In this document: piece after piece, positions 48,901-57,168 of the stretch | Numbering within the stretch: the stretch's first letter is position 1 | Layout of the letters: each line of letters starts with the position of its first letter | Source of the DNA: Bryobacterales bacterium KBS 96 | GTDB lineage: Bacteria > Acidobacteriota > Terriglobia > Bryobacterales > Bryobacteraceae | Reading direction: 5' to 3' | Assembly: GCA_000381625.1 (NCBI GenBank) | Contig: KB906767.1 | Coordinates: forward strand, 6,626,629-6,690,628 | Length of the DNA: 64,000 nucleotides | The notes under the pieces: model-generated | What the model saw: the letters and a program-made list of their open reading frames with translations, nothing else | What the model was told of the DNA's origin: nothing | Database searches by the model: none | Translations under genes and position numbers: made by a program

Positions 48901-49792
48901 TTCGAATGCGAGCGCGCTACAAGAAAAGCGCTCCGCGCTCCAGGTGACCATGGCGCGGCTTGAGAGCGACCTGAAACACCTTGAGGAGACGAGTCAGAAC
49001 GAGTTACAAACGCCCCTTAAGGAAGTCGCTGAAGGGCTTGACACGATTCCGGGCGAAGAGGAACTGGCCGAGCTGGACCAGAAGTATCAAGAAGTGCGCC
49101 GTAAGATCGATGCGCTTGGACCAGTGAATCCCCAGGCGCTCGAAGAATACGAAGAATCGCAGCAGCGGCAGGACTTCCTGAACACGCAGCGTCAGGACCT
49201 GCTCGATTCCATTCGCGATACGGAAAAGGCGATACATGAGATCGATATCGAATCTCGTAAGCGATTCACCGAAGCGTTTCATGCAATCAACGGCAATTTT
49301 ACGGAGATGTTCAAGACTCTTTTCGGCGGGGGCCTCGCGGAAATGCGGCTGACGGACGAAGAGAACGTCAGCGAGTCCGGTATCGAGATTGTGGCCTCGC
49401 CTCCAGGCAAGAAGCTCCAAAGCGTGCTGCTGCTATCGGGCGGCGAGAAGGCGCTTACCGCAATGGCTCTGCTGATGGCCGTCTTTCAGTACACGCCGAG
49501 TCCATTCTGTATTCTCGACGAGGTGGACGCCCCGCTCGACGAACCGAACATTCATCGGCTGACACGTCTACTTGGTGCGATGTCGGAGCAAACCCAATTC
49601 ATCGTGATTACGCACGCAAAGCGGACGATGGAAGCCGCGCAATCGTTATACGGCGTCACTATGCAAGAGCCCGGGGTTTCGCGGCTCGTCTCGGTCAAAT
49701 TCAAGCCGATGGACGAAGTGGAACGTAACCGGCAAGCGGCCCAGACCGCCAAAGAAGCTAAAGAGCGCGAGCGCGAGCTAACGCTGGTGTAG
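45962..49792 (+). CDS. smc: Chromosome segregation ATPase SMC
   Basis: The frame is open from 45881. I take TTG 45962 because family proteins begin at LLKLKRVEIHGFKSF and AAGGGG (45947-45952) lies nine bases ahead; ATG 45917 is an alternative. The 1276 residues are: N-terminal head with Walker A GPNGCGKSNLSD (about 34), long coiled coil (about 165-480), hinge (about 500-640; RPVGVLADFLEVDSQYEKAT), returning coiled coil (about 680-1060), and C-terminal head with signature LLSGGEKALTAMALL and Walker B FCILDEVDAPLDEPN (about 1165-1190). An Asn/Ala-rich insertion of roughly 60 residues interrupts the N-terminal head near 75-140. SMC organises and segregates the chromosome with ScpA/ScpB, not encoded here. 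Confidence 0.96.
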   Translation: MLKLKRVEIHGFKSFYDRTEMKFNGQGIAAIVGPNGCGKSNLSDAINWVLGEQSAKSLRGARMEDVIFAGTRERKPLGMASVTMTLVADELRFVPQIPASVEPEHSENAVAVEPEAHSIADAATTNGFNGDAYAAHQNGNARSPIKTDAERTAERRGEITITRRLYRSGESEYLINGKLARLRDIQDLFLGTGLGPESYAIIEQGRIGQILSNRPQDRRAVIEEAAGITKFKTRKRLAEAKLEGAKQNLARVFDILEEVTRQVNSLKRQAAKTKRYGELKAEMIGYLRQVLAAKFQVIERETAKAAIELNFAGSELQELQTRIALKEEEQTKVLEISYAIDKELTDARKRLADLQLEAERARGRFEYQLKQVGQIDQRLSTSEAEAADLGRQQIENTDELKQHTVDLQSLDEERAAAREALEAKSAERQQAQNQLNERERTQEASRQQLLRLLNEASSLKNRVAQIDAQLAALDRETARAEGEQQQAESDLSRIEQIKANTSEQLAARQTELNLVSEERRSIESALQAKRASLNESRQTLDRVRSEHSRVKARKDSLEEVISHRSYSTETVKRLFTAIARNQANDLRPVGVLADFLEVDSQYEKATEEFLHEELEYVVVHDWQDAERGMDLLRSGIDGRATFLVESLETVPAPAGAGSEPSAENGIVTRLRDILHFTNGLTHAPFDLVPRVARCYVTEDRASAQRLATEYPDCWFLTQDGISYHGHAVSGGKKTGAGPLALKRELREVSQIERAKQQELTTTQAQLVALEREIAELTEQLEYLRQRQQTQEKDVLALDHESRKLAEEFQRVNQRLSAARLELDRIARDRVRHDEALAQTREQLEQKEAARIEQEQVLESARDELHDLQAAMARVGEEHSTLRANLASFEERHRSLSSNKARLESRLREIEGRIENLGAERQRLTAERAQFLASNEELAAQSGDFQQTIAALDSAVREFALRETEARNQLGASEEELKALRSNASALQEKRSALQVTMARLESDLKHLEETSQNELQTPLKEVAEGLDTIPGEEELAELDQKYQEVRRKIDALGPVNPQALEEYEESQQRQDFLNTQRQDLLDSIRDTEKAIHEIDIESRKRFTEAFHAINGNFTEMFKTLFGGGLAEMRLTDEENVSESGIEIVASPPGKKLQSVLLLSGGEKALTAMALLMAVFQYTPSPFCILDEVDAPLDEPNIHRLTRLLGAMSEQTQFIVITHAKRTMEAAQSLYGVTMQEPGVSRLVSVKFKPMDEVERNRQAAQTAKEAKERERELTLV

Positions 49793-49851
49793 GCGATGAA
49801 GGCCAGCGATAGAGGCGTTCCTCGACACTACAAGAAATTAAGACCTTGGTG

Positions 49852-50559
49852 TCAGTCCCGAGCGCCATCAAGCTTTGCAAGCTCATCCAAGTTCAGGCGT
49901 CCGGTGTAAATTGCCATACCGATAGCGCAATGAATACCCATGCCCATGAGCGCGCGGACATCCTCCATCGTCGTGATGCCGCCGGCCGCCGTGATTTCGC
50001 GATCTGTCACACTCCGAAGGCTCTGGAACCATCCAAGATCGGTGCCTTCCATCATGCCTTCTTTATCGACGTAGGTGCAAAGAAACCCGGAGCAATATGG
50101 CTCCAGCCGGGCGATTACATCAGCGGCGGTTAAATTGGTCGATTCCTTCCAGCCCTTCACGACAATGCGGCCGGCCTTGCTGTCGAGCGCAATCACGATG
50201 TGTTCGGCGCCGATGCCGTCCTGAAGTTCGCGCAAAAATCGCTCGTTAGGTCCGTCTGCGTTGAATGCCGAAGTGCCGACGATAACGCGGTAGGCGCCCT
50301 GATCGAGAAGTTGCCGCGCCCGTTCCAACGTGCGAACTCCGCCGCCAATGCGCGTGGTCGCTTTACCGGCGATGTGCCGGACCAGTGTGTCGTTCGAGCC
50401 GCGCCCCATGGCGGCATCCAGGTCGATAACCTGAATCTGCGAAAACGGCGAAAACCATTGCAGCATTTCGTCGGCGCTGTCCACTTCGAGCGCTTTGTCG
50501 CGCCCTTGAACGAGTTGGACGACTTTGCCGCCCATCAGATCGATGCAGGGAACAATCAT
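49852..50559 (-). CDS. hisA: Phosphoribosylformimino-5-aminoimidazole carboxamide ribotide isomerase
   Basis: The 235-residue TIM barrel begins MIVPCIDLMGGKVV with catalytic Asp7; the second catalytic Asp is in VIALDSKAGRIVVKGW (about 125). Phosphate-binding GG motifs are RIGGGVRTLE (about 75) and TAAGGITTMEDV (about 190). It carries out the fourth step of histidine synthesis, ProFAR to PRFAR. It is the last gene of the nine-gene his operon, seven bases after hisF. The order F then A is the reverse of the common A-F order. It is convergent with smc (59-base gap without a clear terminator). Confidence 0.92.
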   Translation of the reverse strand: MIVPCIDLMGGKVVQLVQGRDKALEVDSADEMLQWFSPFSQIQVIDLDAAMGRGSNDTLVRHIAGKATTRIGGGVRTLERARQLLDQGAYRVIVGTSAFNADGPNERFLRELQDGIGAEHIVIALDSKAGRIVVKGWKESTNLTAADVIARLEPYCSGFLCTYVDKEGMMEGTDLGWFQSLRSVTDREITAAGGITTMEDVRALMGMGIHCAIGMAIYTGRLNLDELAKLDGARD

Positions 50560-50566
50560 GCGATTC

Positions 50567-51331
50567 TCATACTCCGGGCCGAACGGGAACGCCGGCCTCG
50601 CTCAGCGCGTTTTTCAAATCTCCCACCGTATATTTGCCGTAATGAAAAACGGAAGCCGCTAGCGCCGCGCTGGCGCACCCCGCGGTCAGCACTTCCACGA
50701 AATCTTCCGGCTTGCCCGCTCCACCCGACGCGATCACCGGAGTGTTGGTCACTCCCGCAACGGCGCGGGTGAGGGCACAATCGAAACCGGTCTGGACGCC
50801 ATCGGTATCCATCGATGTCAGCAGGATTTCGCCCGCTCCCAGCGATTCTCCGCGTCGCGCCCATTCGACCGCATCGATTCTTTCATCGACGCGTCCGCCT
50901 TTCGTATACACGTTCCAGCGGCCTTCGCCGGAGCGGCGAGCGTCAATCGCGAGCACCACCGCCTGAGCGCCAAATTCCTCACTTAACTCGTGAATGAGCT
51001 CGGGTCTTCGCACGGCGGCGGTATTGACGCTCACCTTGTCCGCTCCGGAGAGCAGAATTTGCCGCGCGTCCGCCACCGTTCGGATGCCGCCGCCAACCGT
51101 CAGCGGAATGAACACCCGGTGAGCGGTCCGGGCCACGACATCCGCCATAATGTCGCGGGCGTCGCTCGAAGCGGTGATGTCCAGAAATACCAGTTCGTCG
51201 GCGCCTTGCGTGTTGTACCGTTCCGCCAGTTCGACGGGATCGCCGGCATCGCGCAGGCCGACAAAATTGACTCCTTTGACCACACGGCCACCGGTTACGT
51301 CGAGGCAGGGAATGATTCGTTTCGACAACAT
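50567..51331 (-). CDS. hisF: Imidazole glycerol phosphate synthase, cyclase subunit
   Basis: The 254-residue TIM barrel starts [20 protein letters not shown] with catalytic Asp11; the partner Asp is in [14 protein letters not shown] (about 129). Phosphate sites are [13 protein letters not shown] (about 80) and [14 protein letters not shown] (about 200). It uses ammonia from HisH to close the imidazole ring. The ATG shares one base with the hisH stop (TGATG). Length and motifs are ordinary. Confidence 0.96.
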   Translation of the reverse strand: MLSKRIIPCLDVTGGRVVKGVNFVGLRDAGDPVELAERYNTQGADELVFLDITASSDARDIMADVVARTAHRVFIPLTVGGGIRTVADARQILLSGADKVSVNTAAVRRPELIHELSEEFGAQAVVLAIDARRSGEGRWNVYTKGGRVDERIDAVEWARRGESLGAGEILLTSMDTDGVQTGFDCALTRAVAGVTNTPVIASGGAGKPEDFVEVLTAGCASAALAASVFHYGKYTVGDLKNALSEAGVPVRPGV

Positions 51332-51924
51332 CAGAAGTCCAAGAAATTCTTGACGATTTGCAGACCGACCGGGCCGGATTTCTCAGGATGGAATTGCACG
51401 CCGAAAATGTTTTCGTGCTCGAGGATGGCGGTGTAGGGCAGCGCGTAGGTACATGTGGCGGCCGTCGCATCCATCACCGGGACGTAGAAGCTGTGGGCGA
51501 AATAGGCGTACGGTTCGTTCGTGAGTCCTTTGAGCAGGCGTGTCTGGCGCACCGGTGAGAGCGAATTCCAGCCCATGTGCGGTATGCGGATGTTTCCGGT
51601 AAAACGCTTCACGGTTCCCGGAAAGAGGCCAAGGCCGGGGCTGTCCGGCGACTCCTCGCTGCTCTCGAACAGCGACTGCAGCCCGAGGCAGATGCCGAGC
51701 ATCGGAACGCCGGCTCGGATCTGGTCGAGGATAGGATCGCGCAAACGGAGGCGGTCCAGCGCCGTAATCATCTGTCCGAAATGCCCCACTCCCGGCAGCA
51801 GCAGTTTGTCCGCTTCTTGCACCGTTTGCGGTTGATTGGTGACGACGTATTCCGCTCCCAGTTCGTCGAGCGTATTTTGTACGGAGCGCAGGTTTCCGGC
51901 GCCGTAATCGACGATAGTCGTCAC
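51331..51924 (-). CDS. hisH: Imidazole glycerol phosphate synthase, glutamine amidotransferase subunit
   Basis: The 197-residue class I amidotransferase has [12 protein letters not shown] (residues 5-16), catalytic Cys in [14 protein letters not shown] (about 77) and the His/Glu pair in [10 protein letters not shown] (about 178). It supplies ammonia to HisF. It starts with GTG at 51924 overlapping the hisB stop (GTGA), so it is translationally coupled. Confidence 0.96.
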   Translation of the reverse strand: MTTIVDYGAGNLRSVQNTLDELGAEYVVTNQPQTVQEADKLLLPGVGHFGQMITALDRLRLRDPILDQIRAGVPMLGICLGLQSLFESSEESPDSPGLGLFPGTVKRFTGNIRIPHMGWNSLSPVRQTRLLKGLTNEPYAYFAHSFYVPVMDATAATCTYALPYTAILEHENIFGVQFHPEKSGPVGLQIVKNFLDF

Positions 51925-52508
51925 AGCAGACCCTTGGTGGACGGAAGCTGATCTTTTAATCTTTCATCTGTCGAACACGCATAACGCATGGCGCGGGCGA
52001 AACATTTGAAGATCGCTTCAATCTTATGGTGATTGGAACGGCCGTACATCACCTTCGCGTGCAGGTTGGCGCCAGCATGATTGACGAATCCGCCAAAGAA
52101 ATCTTCGAGCAGCTCGGTCTGTAAGTCGCCGACGTGGACTACGTCAACCTGCTGATCGTAGACCAGCGCTGGACGGCCCCCCAGATCGACCGCTACAACG
52201 GCAAGCGTCTCATCCATGGGCTGCACAAAATAACCGGCGCGATTAATGCCGCGGCGATCGCCAAGAGCTTTTGAGAAAAGATCTCCGAGCGCGATGCCGA
52301 CGTCTTCCACGGTGTGGTGCTGATCGACATCCAGATCGCCCTTGGCGTCGATGGAAAGATCGAATCCGCCGTGCTTGGAGAACAATTCCAGCATGTGATC
52401 CAGAAAGCGTACGCCGGTCGAGACCTCGTACGTACCGGCGCCTTCAATCCGCAGCGATCCGCGGATCTGCGTCTCTTTTGTAATTCGTTCGATGGAAGCT
52501 TCTCGCAT
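51921..52508 (-). CDS. hisB: Imidazoleglycerol-phosphate dehydratase
   Basis: ATG 52508 ([14 protein letters not shown]) is chosen over the longer frame to 52574, as it gives the usual 195 residues. The extra upstream part comes from a repeat element. Metal-binding motifs are FLDHML (about 45), [14 protein letters not shown] (about 69), the second-half [10 protein letters not shown] and [15 protein letters not shown] (about 165). It dehydrates imidazole-glycerol phosphate to imidazole-acetol phosphate. It is monofunctional, without the HisN-type phosphatase domain of enterobacterial HisB. Confidence 0.96.
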   Translation of the reverse strand: MREASIERITKETQIRGSLRIEGAGTYEVSTGVRFLDHMLELFSKHGGFDLSIDAKGDLDVDQHHTVEDVGIALGDLFSKALGDRRGINRAGYFVQPMDETLAVVAVDLGGRPALVYDQQVDVVHVGDLQTELLEDFFGGFVNHAGANLHAKVMYGRSNHHKIEAIFKCFARAMRYACSTDERLKDQLPSTKGLL

Positions 52509-52523
52509 GGCTACTGGTTGTGG

Positions 52524-52709
52524 TGAACATCTTGAAACTGAGCCGGAAGCGTGAGCGACCCCGAAGCGAACCACGGTTCGCAGCCACTCGTTCGAGCTTC
52601 CCTGCTAGGTCTCTTACGCTCACGGCTCACTTTCGAAAATTCAACAGCTTGTCGAGCCTGTACCAGGTTCGCAGTCGCTGACGCTTCCGGCTCAGTTTCA
52701 AGATGTTCA
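52524..52709. repeat. 186-bp inverted-repeat element inside the his operon
   Basis: Arms 52524-52559 and 52674-52709 are 36-base inverted repeats with a single mismatch (left arm begins TGAACATCTTGAAACTGAGC). The 114-base interior holds further short repeats such as GTGAGCCGTGAGCG on the minus strand. The element sits in the only large gap (52509-52815) of an operon whose other genes overlap or nearly touch. It has no coding frame with a family and no evident target-site duplication. It resembles a MITE or REP-type mobile repeat and would fold into a long hairpin in the his mRNA. The remaining gap bases hold nothing recognisable. Confidence 0.8.
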
Positions 52710-52815
52710 TCGCCTTCGGAGTACGATCCGTTCATCCGATGCAGTTTCGGCAATTGTGTCAATCGAAAGCTGTCCTGCGCCACGATCGGCAAGCGGACTC
52801 CAAGCAATTGGCGGG

Positions 52816-53499
52816 TCATAACTTCATTAACCCTGGCAGTTCATTCACATCGTTCAATACCGCAAATGCGCCGTTTTCTTTCAGCGCATCCACGAGTTCC
52901 GTGTACCTTGGGCTCGATGGCGCGGCGATTCCGATGAATGGCACGCCAGCCAGTTTCGCGCTGCGAGCATCGTCGACCGTGTCGCCGATGTACCAGATGG
53001 TGCTCTCGGGATGCCGCGCCTGTATGAGCCACAAGCCGTCCGGCGCCGGTTTCGGATTCGCCACATCGTCCGCCGTCACCACGGGATCGAAGCCGATATT
53101 TGCAGCGAATCGCCGGATCGTCGGATCCAGTTCGTACCGGACGCGGCCGGTGAAGATCGCGAGCTTCGAGCGGCTCTGCAGTTCGGAAAAAAAGCCGTTG
53201 CGCGGTATCCACTGCTCGCGCAGGATCAGCCCATCGCCATCTTTACCGAAGAAAATCTCATTGAACTTGTCGACGACAGCATCGTAGGGCGCATCTTGCC
53301 CAAAATCGCGAATGAAGCGGTGCGTCAGATCCCAGTCGTTATTCCAGCCACCCTGATTTTTGAATTCTTGAATCAATTCGGGCGACACATCCTGGCCAGT
53401 GAAGTGCCTCACGGTGGCGCGAATCGCCTCGCGGTACGACTCCGTCACTTCGACCAACACGCCATCCACGTCGAAGACAATTACTTCAGGAACAGCCAC
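52816..53499 (-). CDS. HAD-family phosphatase in the his operon (candidate histidinol-phosphatase)
   Basis: The 227-residue HAD subfamily IA protein has motif I VIFDVDGVL-type (EVIVFDVDGVLVE; Asp10 and Asp12), motif II LAIFTGRVRYE (about 115), motif III Lys in ANPKPAPDGLWL (about 150) and motif IV WYIGDTVDDARSAKLAG (about 168). The GTG start shares one base with the hisC TAG stop (TAGTG), so it is coupled to hisC. HisB here lacks a phosphatase domain and no other histidinol-phosphate phosphatase is in the operon. This enzyme therefore probably removes phosphate from L-histidinol phosphate, an inference from position. Confidence 0.85.
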   Translation of the reverse strand: MAVPEVIVFDVDGVLVEVTESYREAIRATVRHFTGQDVSPELIQEFKNQGGWNNDWDLTHRFIRDFGQDAPYDAVVDKFNEIFFGKDGDGLILREQWIPRNGFFSELQSRSKLAIFTGRVRYELDPTIRRFAANIGFDPVVTADDVANPKPAPDGLWLIQARHPESTIWYIGDTVDDARSAKLAGVPFIGIAAPSSPRYTELVDALKENGAFAVLNDVNELPGLMKL

Positions 53500-54515
53500 T
53501 AGAGAATTGCCTCCAGTTCTTTTAGAAACTTCTCCACCTGGTCGTGCGTGCCAACGGTCACGCGGACGCAGCCGGGCAGTTCGTAGCTCCGATCGCGCAC
53601 CAGCACTCCCCGGCGCTTCAGCTCATCGCGAATCTCGACGGCACGGTCGCCGGCGCGAAACAACACGAAGTTGGCTTGGCTCATGTAATAAGGCACTCCC
53701 AGCCGTTCCAGACCGACATAAAGAAATTCCCGAGCGGCCAGCACCTCCGTCACGTAGTCTTCGACGAATTTGCGATCTTGCACGGCGATGCGAGCGGCCA
53801 TTGCGGCCAGCATGTTCACGCTGTAGGGCGATTGGGCCTTGCGCACATAAGTCATGTTTTCCTCGCGTGAGAACAAGCATCCGCAGCGCATAGCAGCCAT
53901 GCCATACACTTTTGAAAAAGTGCGGCTCACAAAGAGATTCGGCCAGTTACGAAGGAACGACAGCATTGTGACGCCGCAGAATTCGTAATACGCCTCATCG
54001 ACCAGCACGGCTGCGTTTTGCGCGCGATCGAGAATCCTCTCCAAACTGGCAACGTTTGTTCCCGTTCCCGTCGGGTTATTGGGGTTGCTGATGAACACGC
54101 CGCGCGTTTCCGGTGTGATGCGTTCCAATAACTCTTCCAGCGGAAAAGCCAAATTCTTAGGCCGGTATTCGACCGCGTCTACTTTCGCGCTCGCCAGTTC
54201 GCTGTAGAACCGGTACATGGCGTAGGACGGTTTCAAAATCAAGACTTGCTGGCCATCGCCGATGAACGTGTTCACTACGAGCTGAATGGCTTCGTCCGTG
54301 CCGTTGGTCAGCGTCAGTTCATTGTGGCTGACGCCGAAATGCGCGGCTAAATCTTCGAGCGCATGCTCATACTCCGGATAGATGGTGAGATCCGCCGCAG
54401 TCAGAAAGCGCTTGATGAAATCGAGCACCAGAGGCGATGCGCCCACGGTGTTCTCGTTGAAGTCGAGCCGCAGTTTGTTACGGCGGCCGCCGCTCGGCGG
54501 ATGATACGGAGCCAT
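53499..54515 (-). CDS. hisC: Histidinol-phosphate aminotransferase
   Basis: The 338-residue fold-type I PLP enzyme has DFNENTVGASPLVLDF (about 19), SNPNNPTGTGTNVAS (about 133), VLVDEAYYEFCG (about 158) and PLP Lys in RTFSKVYGMAAMRCG (about 190). The ATG at 54515 lies within family-like sequence: 18 codons upstream in frame encode VKPPKARPSLSPREAVEK, but no ATG, GTG or TTG is available there before the hisD stop region. Either the protein is slightly short or a rare start such as CTG 54584 is used. It sits between hisD and the HAD gene. Confidence 0.93.
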   Translation of the reverse strand: MAPYHPPSGGRRNKLRLDFNENTVGASPLVLDFIKRFLTAADLTIYPEYEHALEDLAAHFGVSHNELTLTNGTDEAIQLVVNTFIGDGQQVLILKPSYAMYRFYSELASAKVDAVEYRPKNLAFPLEELLERITPETRGVFISNPNNPTGTGTNVASLERILDRAQNAAVLVDEAYYEFCGVTMLSFLRNWPNLFVSRTFSKVYGMAAMRCGCLFSREENMTYVRKAQSPYSVNMLAAMAARIAVQDRKFVEDYVTEVLAAREFLYVGLERLGVPYYMSQANFVLFRAGDRAVEIRDELKRRGVLVRDRSYELPGCVRVTVGTHDQVEKFLKELEAIL

Positions 54516-54573
54516 CTTTTCGACCGCTTCGCGCGGCGAAAGGGAAGGGCGGGCCTTCGGCGGCTTGACTGCG

Positions 54574-55818
54574 TTAGTTGACAGAACGAACCTCCACGGA
54601 GCGCGCGTGCGCTTCCAATCCTTCGGCGCGGGCTAGCGTGGTGATAGCGGGAGCCAGTTCCCGCAGCGCCGCGGGCGACAATTCCTGAATGGCGATTACT
54701 TTCACGAAATCGGCGGCCGACAAGCCCCCTCGTAGACGCGCGCGCCCCGATGTCGGGAGCACGTGGCTCGGGCCGGCGGCGTAATCGCCCGCCGACTCAG
54801 GGGAATGCTGTCCGAGAAATACTGTGCCGGCATTGCGAATATTTTTCAACAACGATGGATCGTGCAAGCTCAGGTGCTCCGGCGCGAAGTCGTTCGAGAG
54901 AGCAATGCCCGCTTGCAAATCGGGAACCAGAACAATGGCGCTGTTGCGATCGATCGCTTCGCGCGCAACCGCGGCGGTTGGAAGGGTCTCTAGCTGCGTT
55001 TCGATCTCGGCTTGCACCGATGAGGCGAGCGCCTGAGATGTCGTAATGAGAATGGCCATGGCGTCGGCGTCATGTTCGGCCTGCGCCAGCATATCGGCTG
55101 CAATCACTCGCGGATCGCCGTCCGCCGCTAAAATCAGAATCTCGGTTGGCCCCGCGACAAAATCGATGCCCACCTCGCCGGCGAGCAGCTTCTTTGCTGC
55201 CGCGACATAAACGTTGCCCGGACCCACGATGCGGTCAACGCGCGGCACTGTCGCCGTGCCGTATCCCATTGCGGCGATCGCCTGCGCTCCGCCCATCCGA
55301 AAAACATCGCGCAATCCCAGAAGATGCGCGGCGCCGAGAATCTCGTCCGTCGGTTTCGGCGATGCGATCACGATACGGGGCACGCCCGCCGCTTGCGCCA
55401 GAATTGCGGTCATCAGCAGCGTGGAGGGTAGGGGATAACGGCCGGACGGGATATAACAGCCCACGGCATCCAAGGGCCGCACGATCTGGCCCAGGCTGCG
55501 GCCGCTGCTGAACTCTTCGACATATTCGCGCGGAAGCTGGGCCTTTGCAAATTCAAGAATATTGCGGCTCGCTATCTCAATTGCGCCGCGGATCTGGTCC
55601 GAGAGCCGGCCGCATGCGGCGGCTAATTCGTCTTCGGATACGCGCAGGGGCTGGTTGCCTAAGCCATCGAGCTTGCGCGCATATTCGAGAAGCGCGCGGT
55701 CGCCTTTGCTCCGGACGTCTTGCAGAATCGGCGCTACCACGCCTTCCGCTTCCTCCAGCCGGGTAGTGCGCCGTTCGAGAAGCGGCTTTGCTTCGATATG
55801 TGAAACGATGCGTATCAT
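54574..55818 (-). CDS. hisD: Histidinol dehydrogenase
   Basis: The 414-residue protein has GCYIPSGRYPLPSTLLMTAI (about 119-138), GPGNVYVAAAKKLL (about 200), DFVAGPTEILILAD-type stretch (about 222) and the zinc/catalytic region AQAEHDADAMAILIT (about 246) with FAPEHLSLHDP (about 317). It oxidises L-histidinol to histidine in two NAD-dependent steps. It starts at ATG 55818, six bases after the hisG stop. Length is typical. Confidence 0.96.
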   Translation of the reverse strand: MIRIVSHIEAKPLLERRTTRLEEAEGVVAPILQDVRSKGDRALLEYARKLDGLGNQPLRVSEDELAAACGRLSDQIRGAIEIASRNILEFAKAQLPREYVEEFSSGRSLGQIVRPLDAVGCYIPSGRYPLPSTLLMTAILAQAAGVPRIVIASPKPTDEILGAAHLLGLRDVFRMGGAQAIAAMGYGTATVPRVDRIVGPGNVYVAAAKKLLAGEVGIDFVAGPTEILILAADGDPRVIAADMLAQAEHDADAMAILITTSQALASSVQAEIETQLETLPTAAVAREAIDRNSAIVLVPDLQAGIALSNDFAPEHLSLHDPSLLKNIRNAGTVFLGQHSPESAGDYAAGPSHVLPTSGRARLRGGLSAADFVKVIAIQELSPAALRELAPAITTLARAEGLEAHARSVEVRSVN

Positions 55819-55824
55819 CGCCGC

Positions 55825-56694
55825 CTATAGCACGACCTTGTTCAGCGGATATTCGACAATTCCCTGCGCGCCGGCTTCCTTCAGCCGCGGAATGATATTG
55901 CGCACGGTGGTCTCTTCAAGAATCGTATTTACCGCGACCCACGCGGGATCGCTCAACTGAGAAATGGTCGGATTTTTCAAGGCGGGCAACACGGCCACCA
56001 CGGCGTCGATATCCGTTTTGCGAACGTTCATCATCAATCCAACCTTGCTCATCGCGCTAATTGCGCCTTCAAGCAAGAGCTTGATGTCTTCGAGTTTTCG
56101 CCGCTTCCAGCAATCCTGCCAGGCGTTTTTGTTTGCGATCAACTGCGTATTCGATTCCAGAACGGTTTCGACTATGCGCAGTTTGTTGGCGCGTAGCGAC
56201 GATCCGGTTTCGGTGATCTCGACGATTGCATCGGCCAACTCCGGCGGCTTTACCTCGGTTGCGCCCCAGCTAAACTCGACTTTTGCCTCCACGCCATTAT
56301 TCGCAAGGTAGCGCTTTGTAGCTCCCACCAGTTCCGTTGCGATGATCTTGCCTTCAAGATCTTTGACGCCGCGGACCGGCGACGCTTCCGGTACGGCTAG
56401 TACCCAGCGAACTTTGCCGAAGCTCTGCTTGGCATAAATCAGATCGGCGACGGTCTCCACCTGGGCATCGTTTTCCGCAACCCAATCAAGCCCGGTGAGA
56501 CCTGCATCGAGAATGCCGTCTTCCACGTAGCGCGCCATCTCCTGCGCGCGGATCAGCATGCAATTGATTTCGGGGTCGTCGATCGCCGGAAAGTAAGACC
56601 GACTGCTTGCCGTGATGGTGAAGCCGGCCTTTCGAAACAAATCGATGGTGGCGTTTTCCAGGCTGCCTTTCGGAATGCCGAGTTTCAGCTTCAC
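55825..56694 (-). CDS. hisG: ATP phosphoribosyltransferase (long form)
   Basis: The 289-residue protein is the long HisG form: two catalytic lobes (about 1-210; [49 protein letters not shown], the P-loop-like PRPP site) and a C-terminal regulatory ACT-like domain (about 212-289). The long form works without HisZ and is feedback-inhibited by histidine. The GTG start at 56694 overlaps the hisI stop (GTGA). It catalyses the first committed step. Confidence 0.95.
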   Translation of the reverse strand: MKLKLGIPKGSLENATIDLFRKAGFTITASSRSYFPAIDDPEINCMLIRAQEMARYVEDGILDAGLTGLDWVAENDAQVETVADLIYAKQSFGKVRWVLAVPEASPVRGVKDLEGKIIATELVGATKRYLANNGVEAKVEFSWGATEVKPPELADAIVEITETGSSLRANKLRIVETVLESNTQLIANKNAWQDCWKRRKLEDIKLLLEGAISAMSKVGLMMNVRKTDIDAVVAVLPALKNPTISQLSDPAWVAVNTILEETTVRNIIPRLKEAGAQGIVEYPLNKVVL

Positions 56695-57083
56695 TGTTTG
56701 GCTCCATACACAGTTGCCGGGTCGTAGGCGGGCTGTTCTGTCTCAACCCACCGGTCTTCGCTCCATGTCCGGTAAAAACAGCTCTCGTAGCCGTTGTGAC
56801 AGACGCCAGGACCAATTGGCTCGGCCTGAAAAAGCAGAGCGTCACCATCGCAATCGGTCGAGATCGATTTCAGCACAAGGTAGTGTCCCGAACTTTCGCC
56901 CTTCGTCCAAATCTTCTTGCGCGACCGGCTGAAGAAAGTGACGTGCCCCGTTTCGAGCGTGCGGCCGAAGGCTTCCCGGTTCATATAGCCCACCATTAAA
57001 ACCCGCTGTGTCTTGTAATCCTGGACGATCGCGGTAATTAGTCCATTCTGTTTATCGAAGTCGAGTTCGAGATCCATCGGCAA
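56691..57083 (-). CDS. hisI: Phosphoribosyl-AMP cyclohydrolase
   Basis: The 130-residue protein carries the HisI motifs [25 protein letters not shown] (about 32-55, split by domain), [15 protein letters not shown] (about 73-88) with Asp/Cys metal ligands, and [15 protein letters not shown] (about 92-106) with two further Cys ligands. It is cyclohydrolase only. The HisE pyrophosphohydrolase domain is not fused and no hisE gene is in the window. AAGGAT lies seven bases ahead of the ATG. It is first in the operon, 12 bases after the attenuator terminator. Confidence 0.94.
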   Translation of the reverse strand: MPMDLELDFDKQNGLITAIVQDYKTQRVLMVGYMNREAFGRTLETGHVTFFSRSRKKIWTKGESSGHYLVLKSISTDCDGDALLFQAEPIGPGVCHNGYESCFYRTWSEDRWVETEQPAYDPATVYGAKQ

Positions 57084-57095
57084 TCCTTAGGGAAA

Positions 57096-57124
57096 TGAAA
57101 AAGCCCGCCAAAGCCGGCGGGCTT
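57096..57124 (-). terminator. Attenuator terminator of the his operon
   Basis: On the minus strand AAGCCCGCC (57124-57116), loop GGCTTT and GGCGGGCTT (57109-57101) form a perfect 9-bp stem followed by TTTC and more T-rich sequence. It lies between hisL and hisI, where a constitutive terminator would silence the operon, so it should be conditional. The left arm of the stem can instead pair with 57166-57156 (antiterminator). Confidence 0.85.
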
Positions 57125-57166
57125 CATGAACTTACGTTCTTAGGAAAATCGCGCGCATGCCTCGCC
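57116..57166 (-). promoter_or_regulatory. Antiterminator stem of the his attenuator
   Basis: Minus-strand GGCGAGGCATG (57166-57156) can pair with CATGAAGCCCGCC (57128-57116) in ten pairs with a bulged A on one side and a bulged GAA on the other. It uses the same CCCGCC as the terminator stem, so only one structure can form at a time. The 5' arm starts three bases past the hisL stop. A ribosome that finishes hisL would cover it, and one stalled at the His codons would leave it free. Confidence 0.75.
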
Positions 57167-57168
57167 GT

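Noticed and set aside
52511..52819. 102-codon ORF between hisB and the HAD gene
   Set aside because: It is a translation through the inverted-repeat element with no family-like sequence and no start context.
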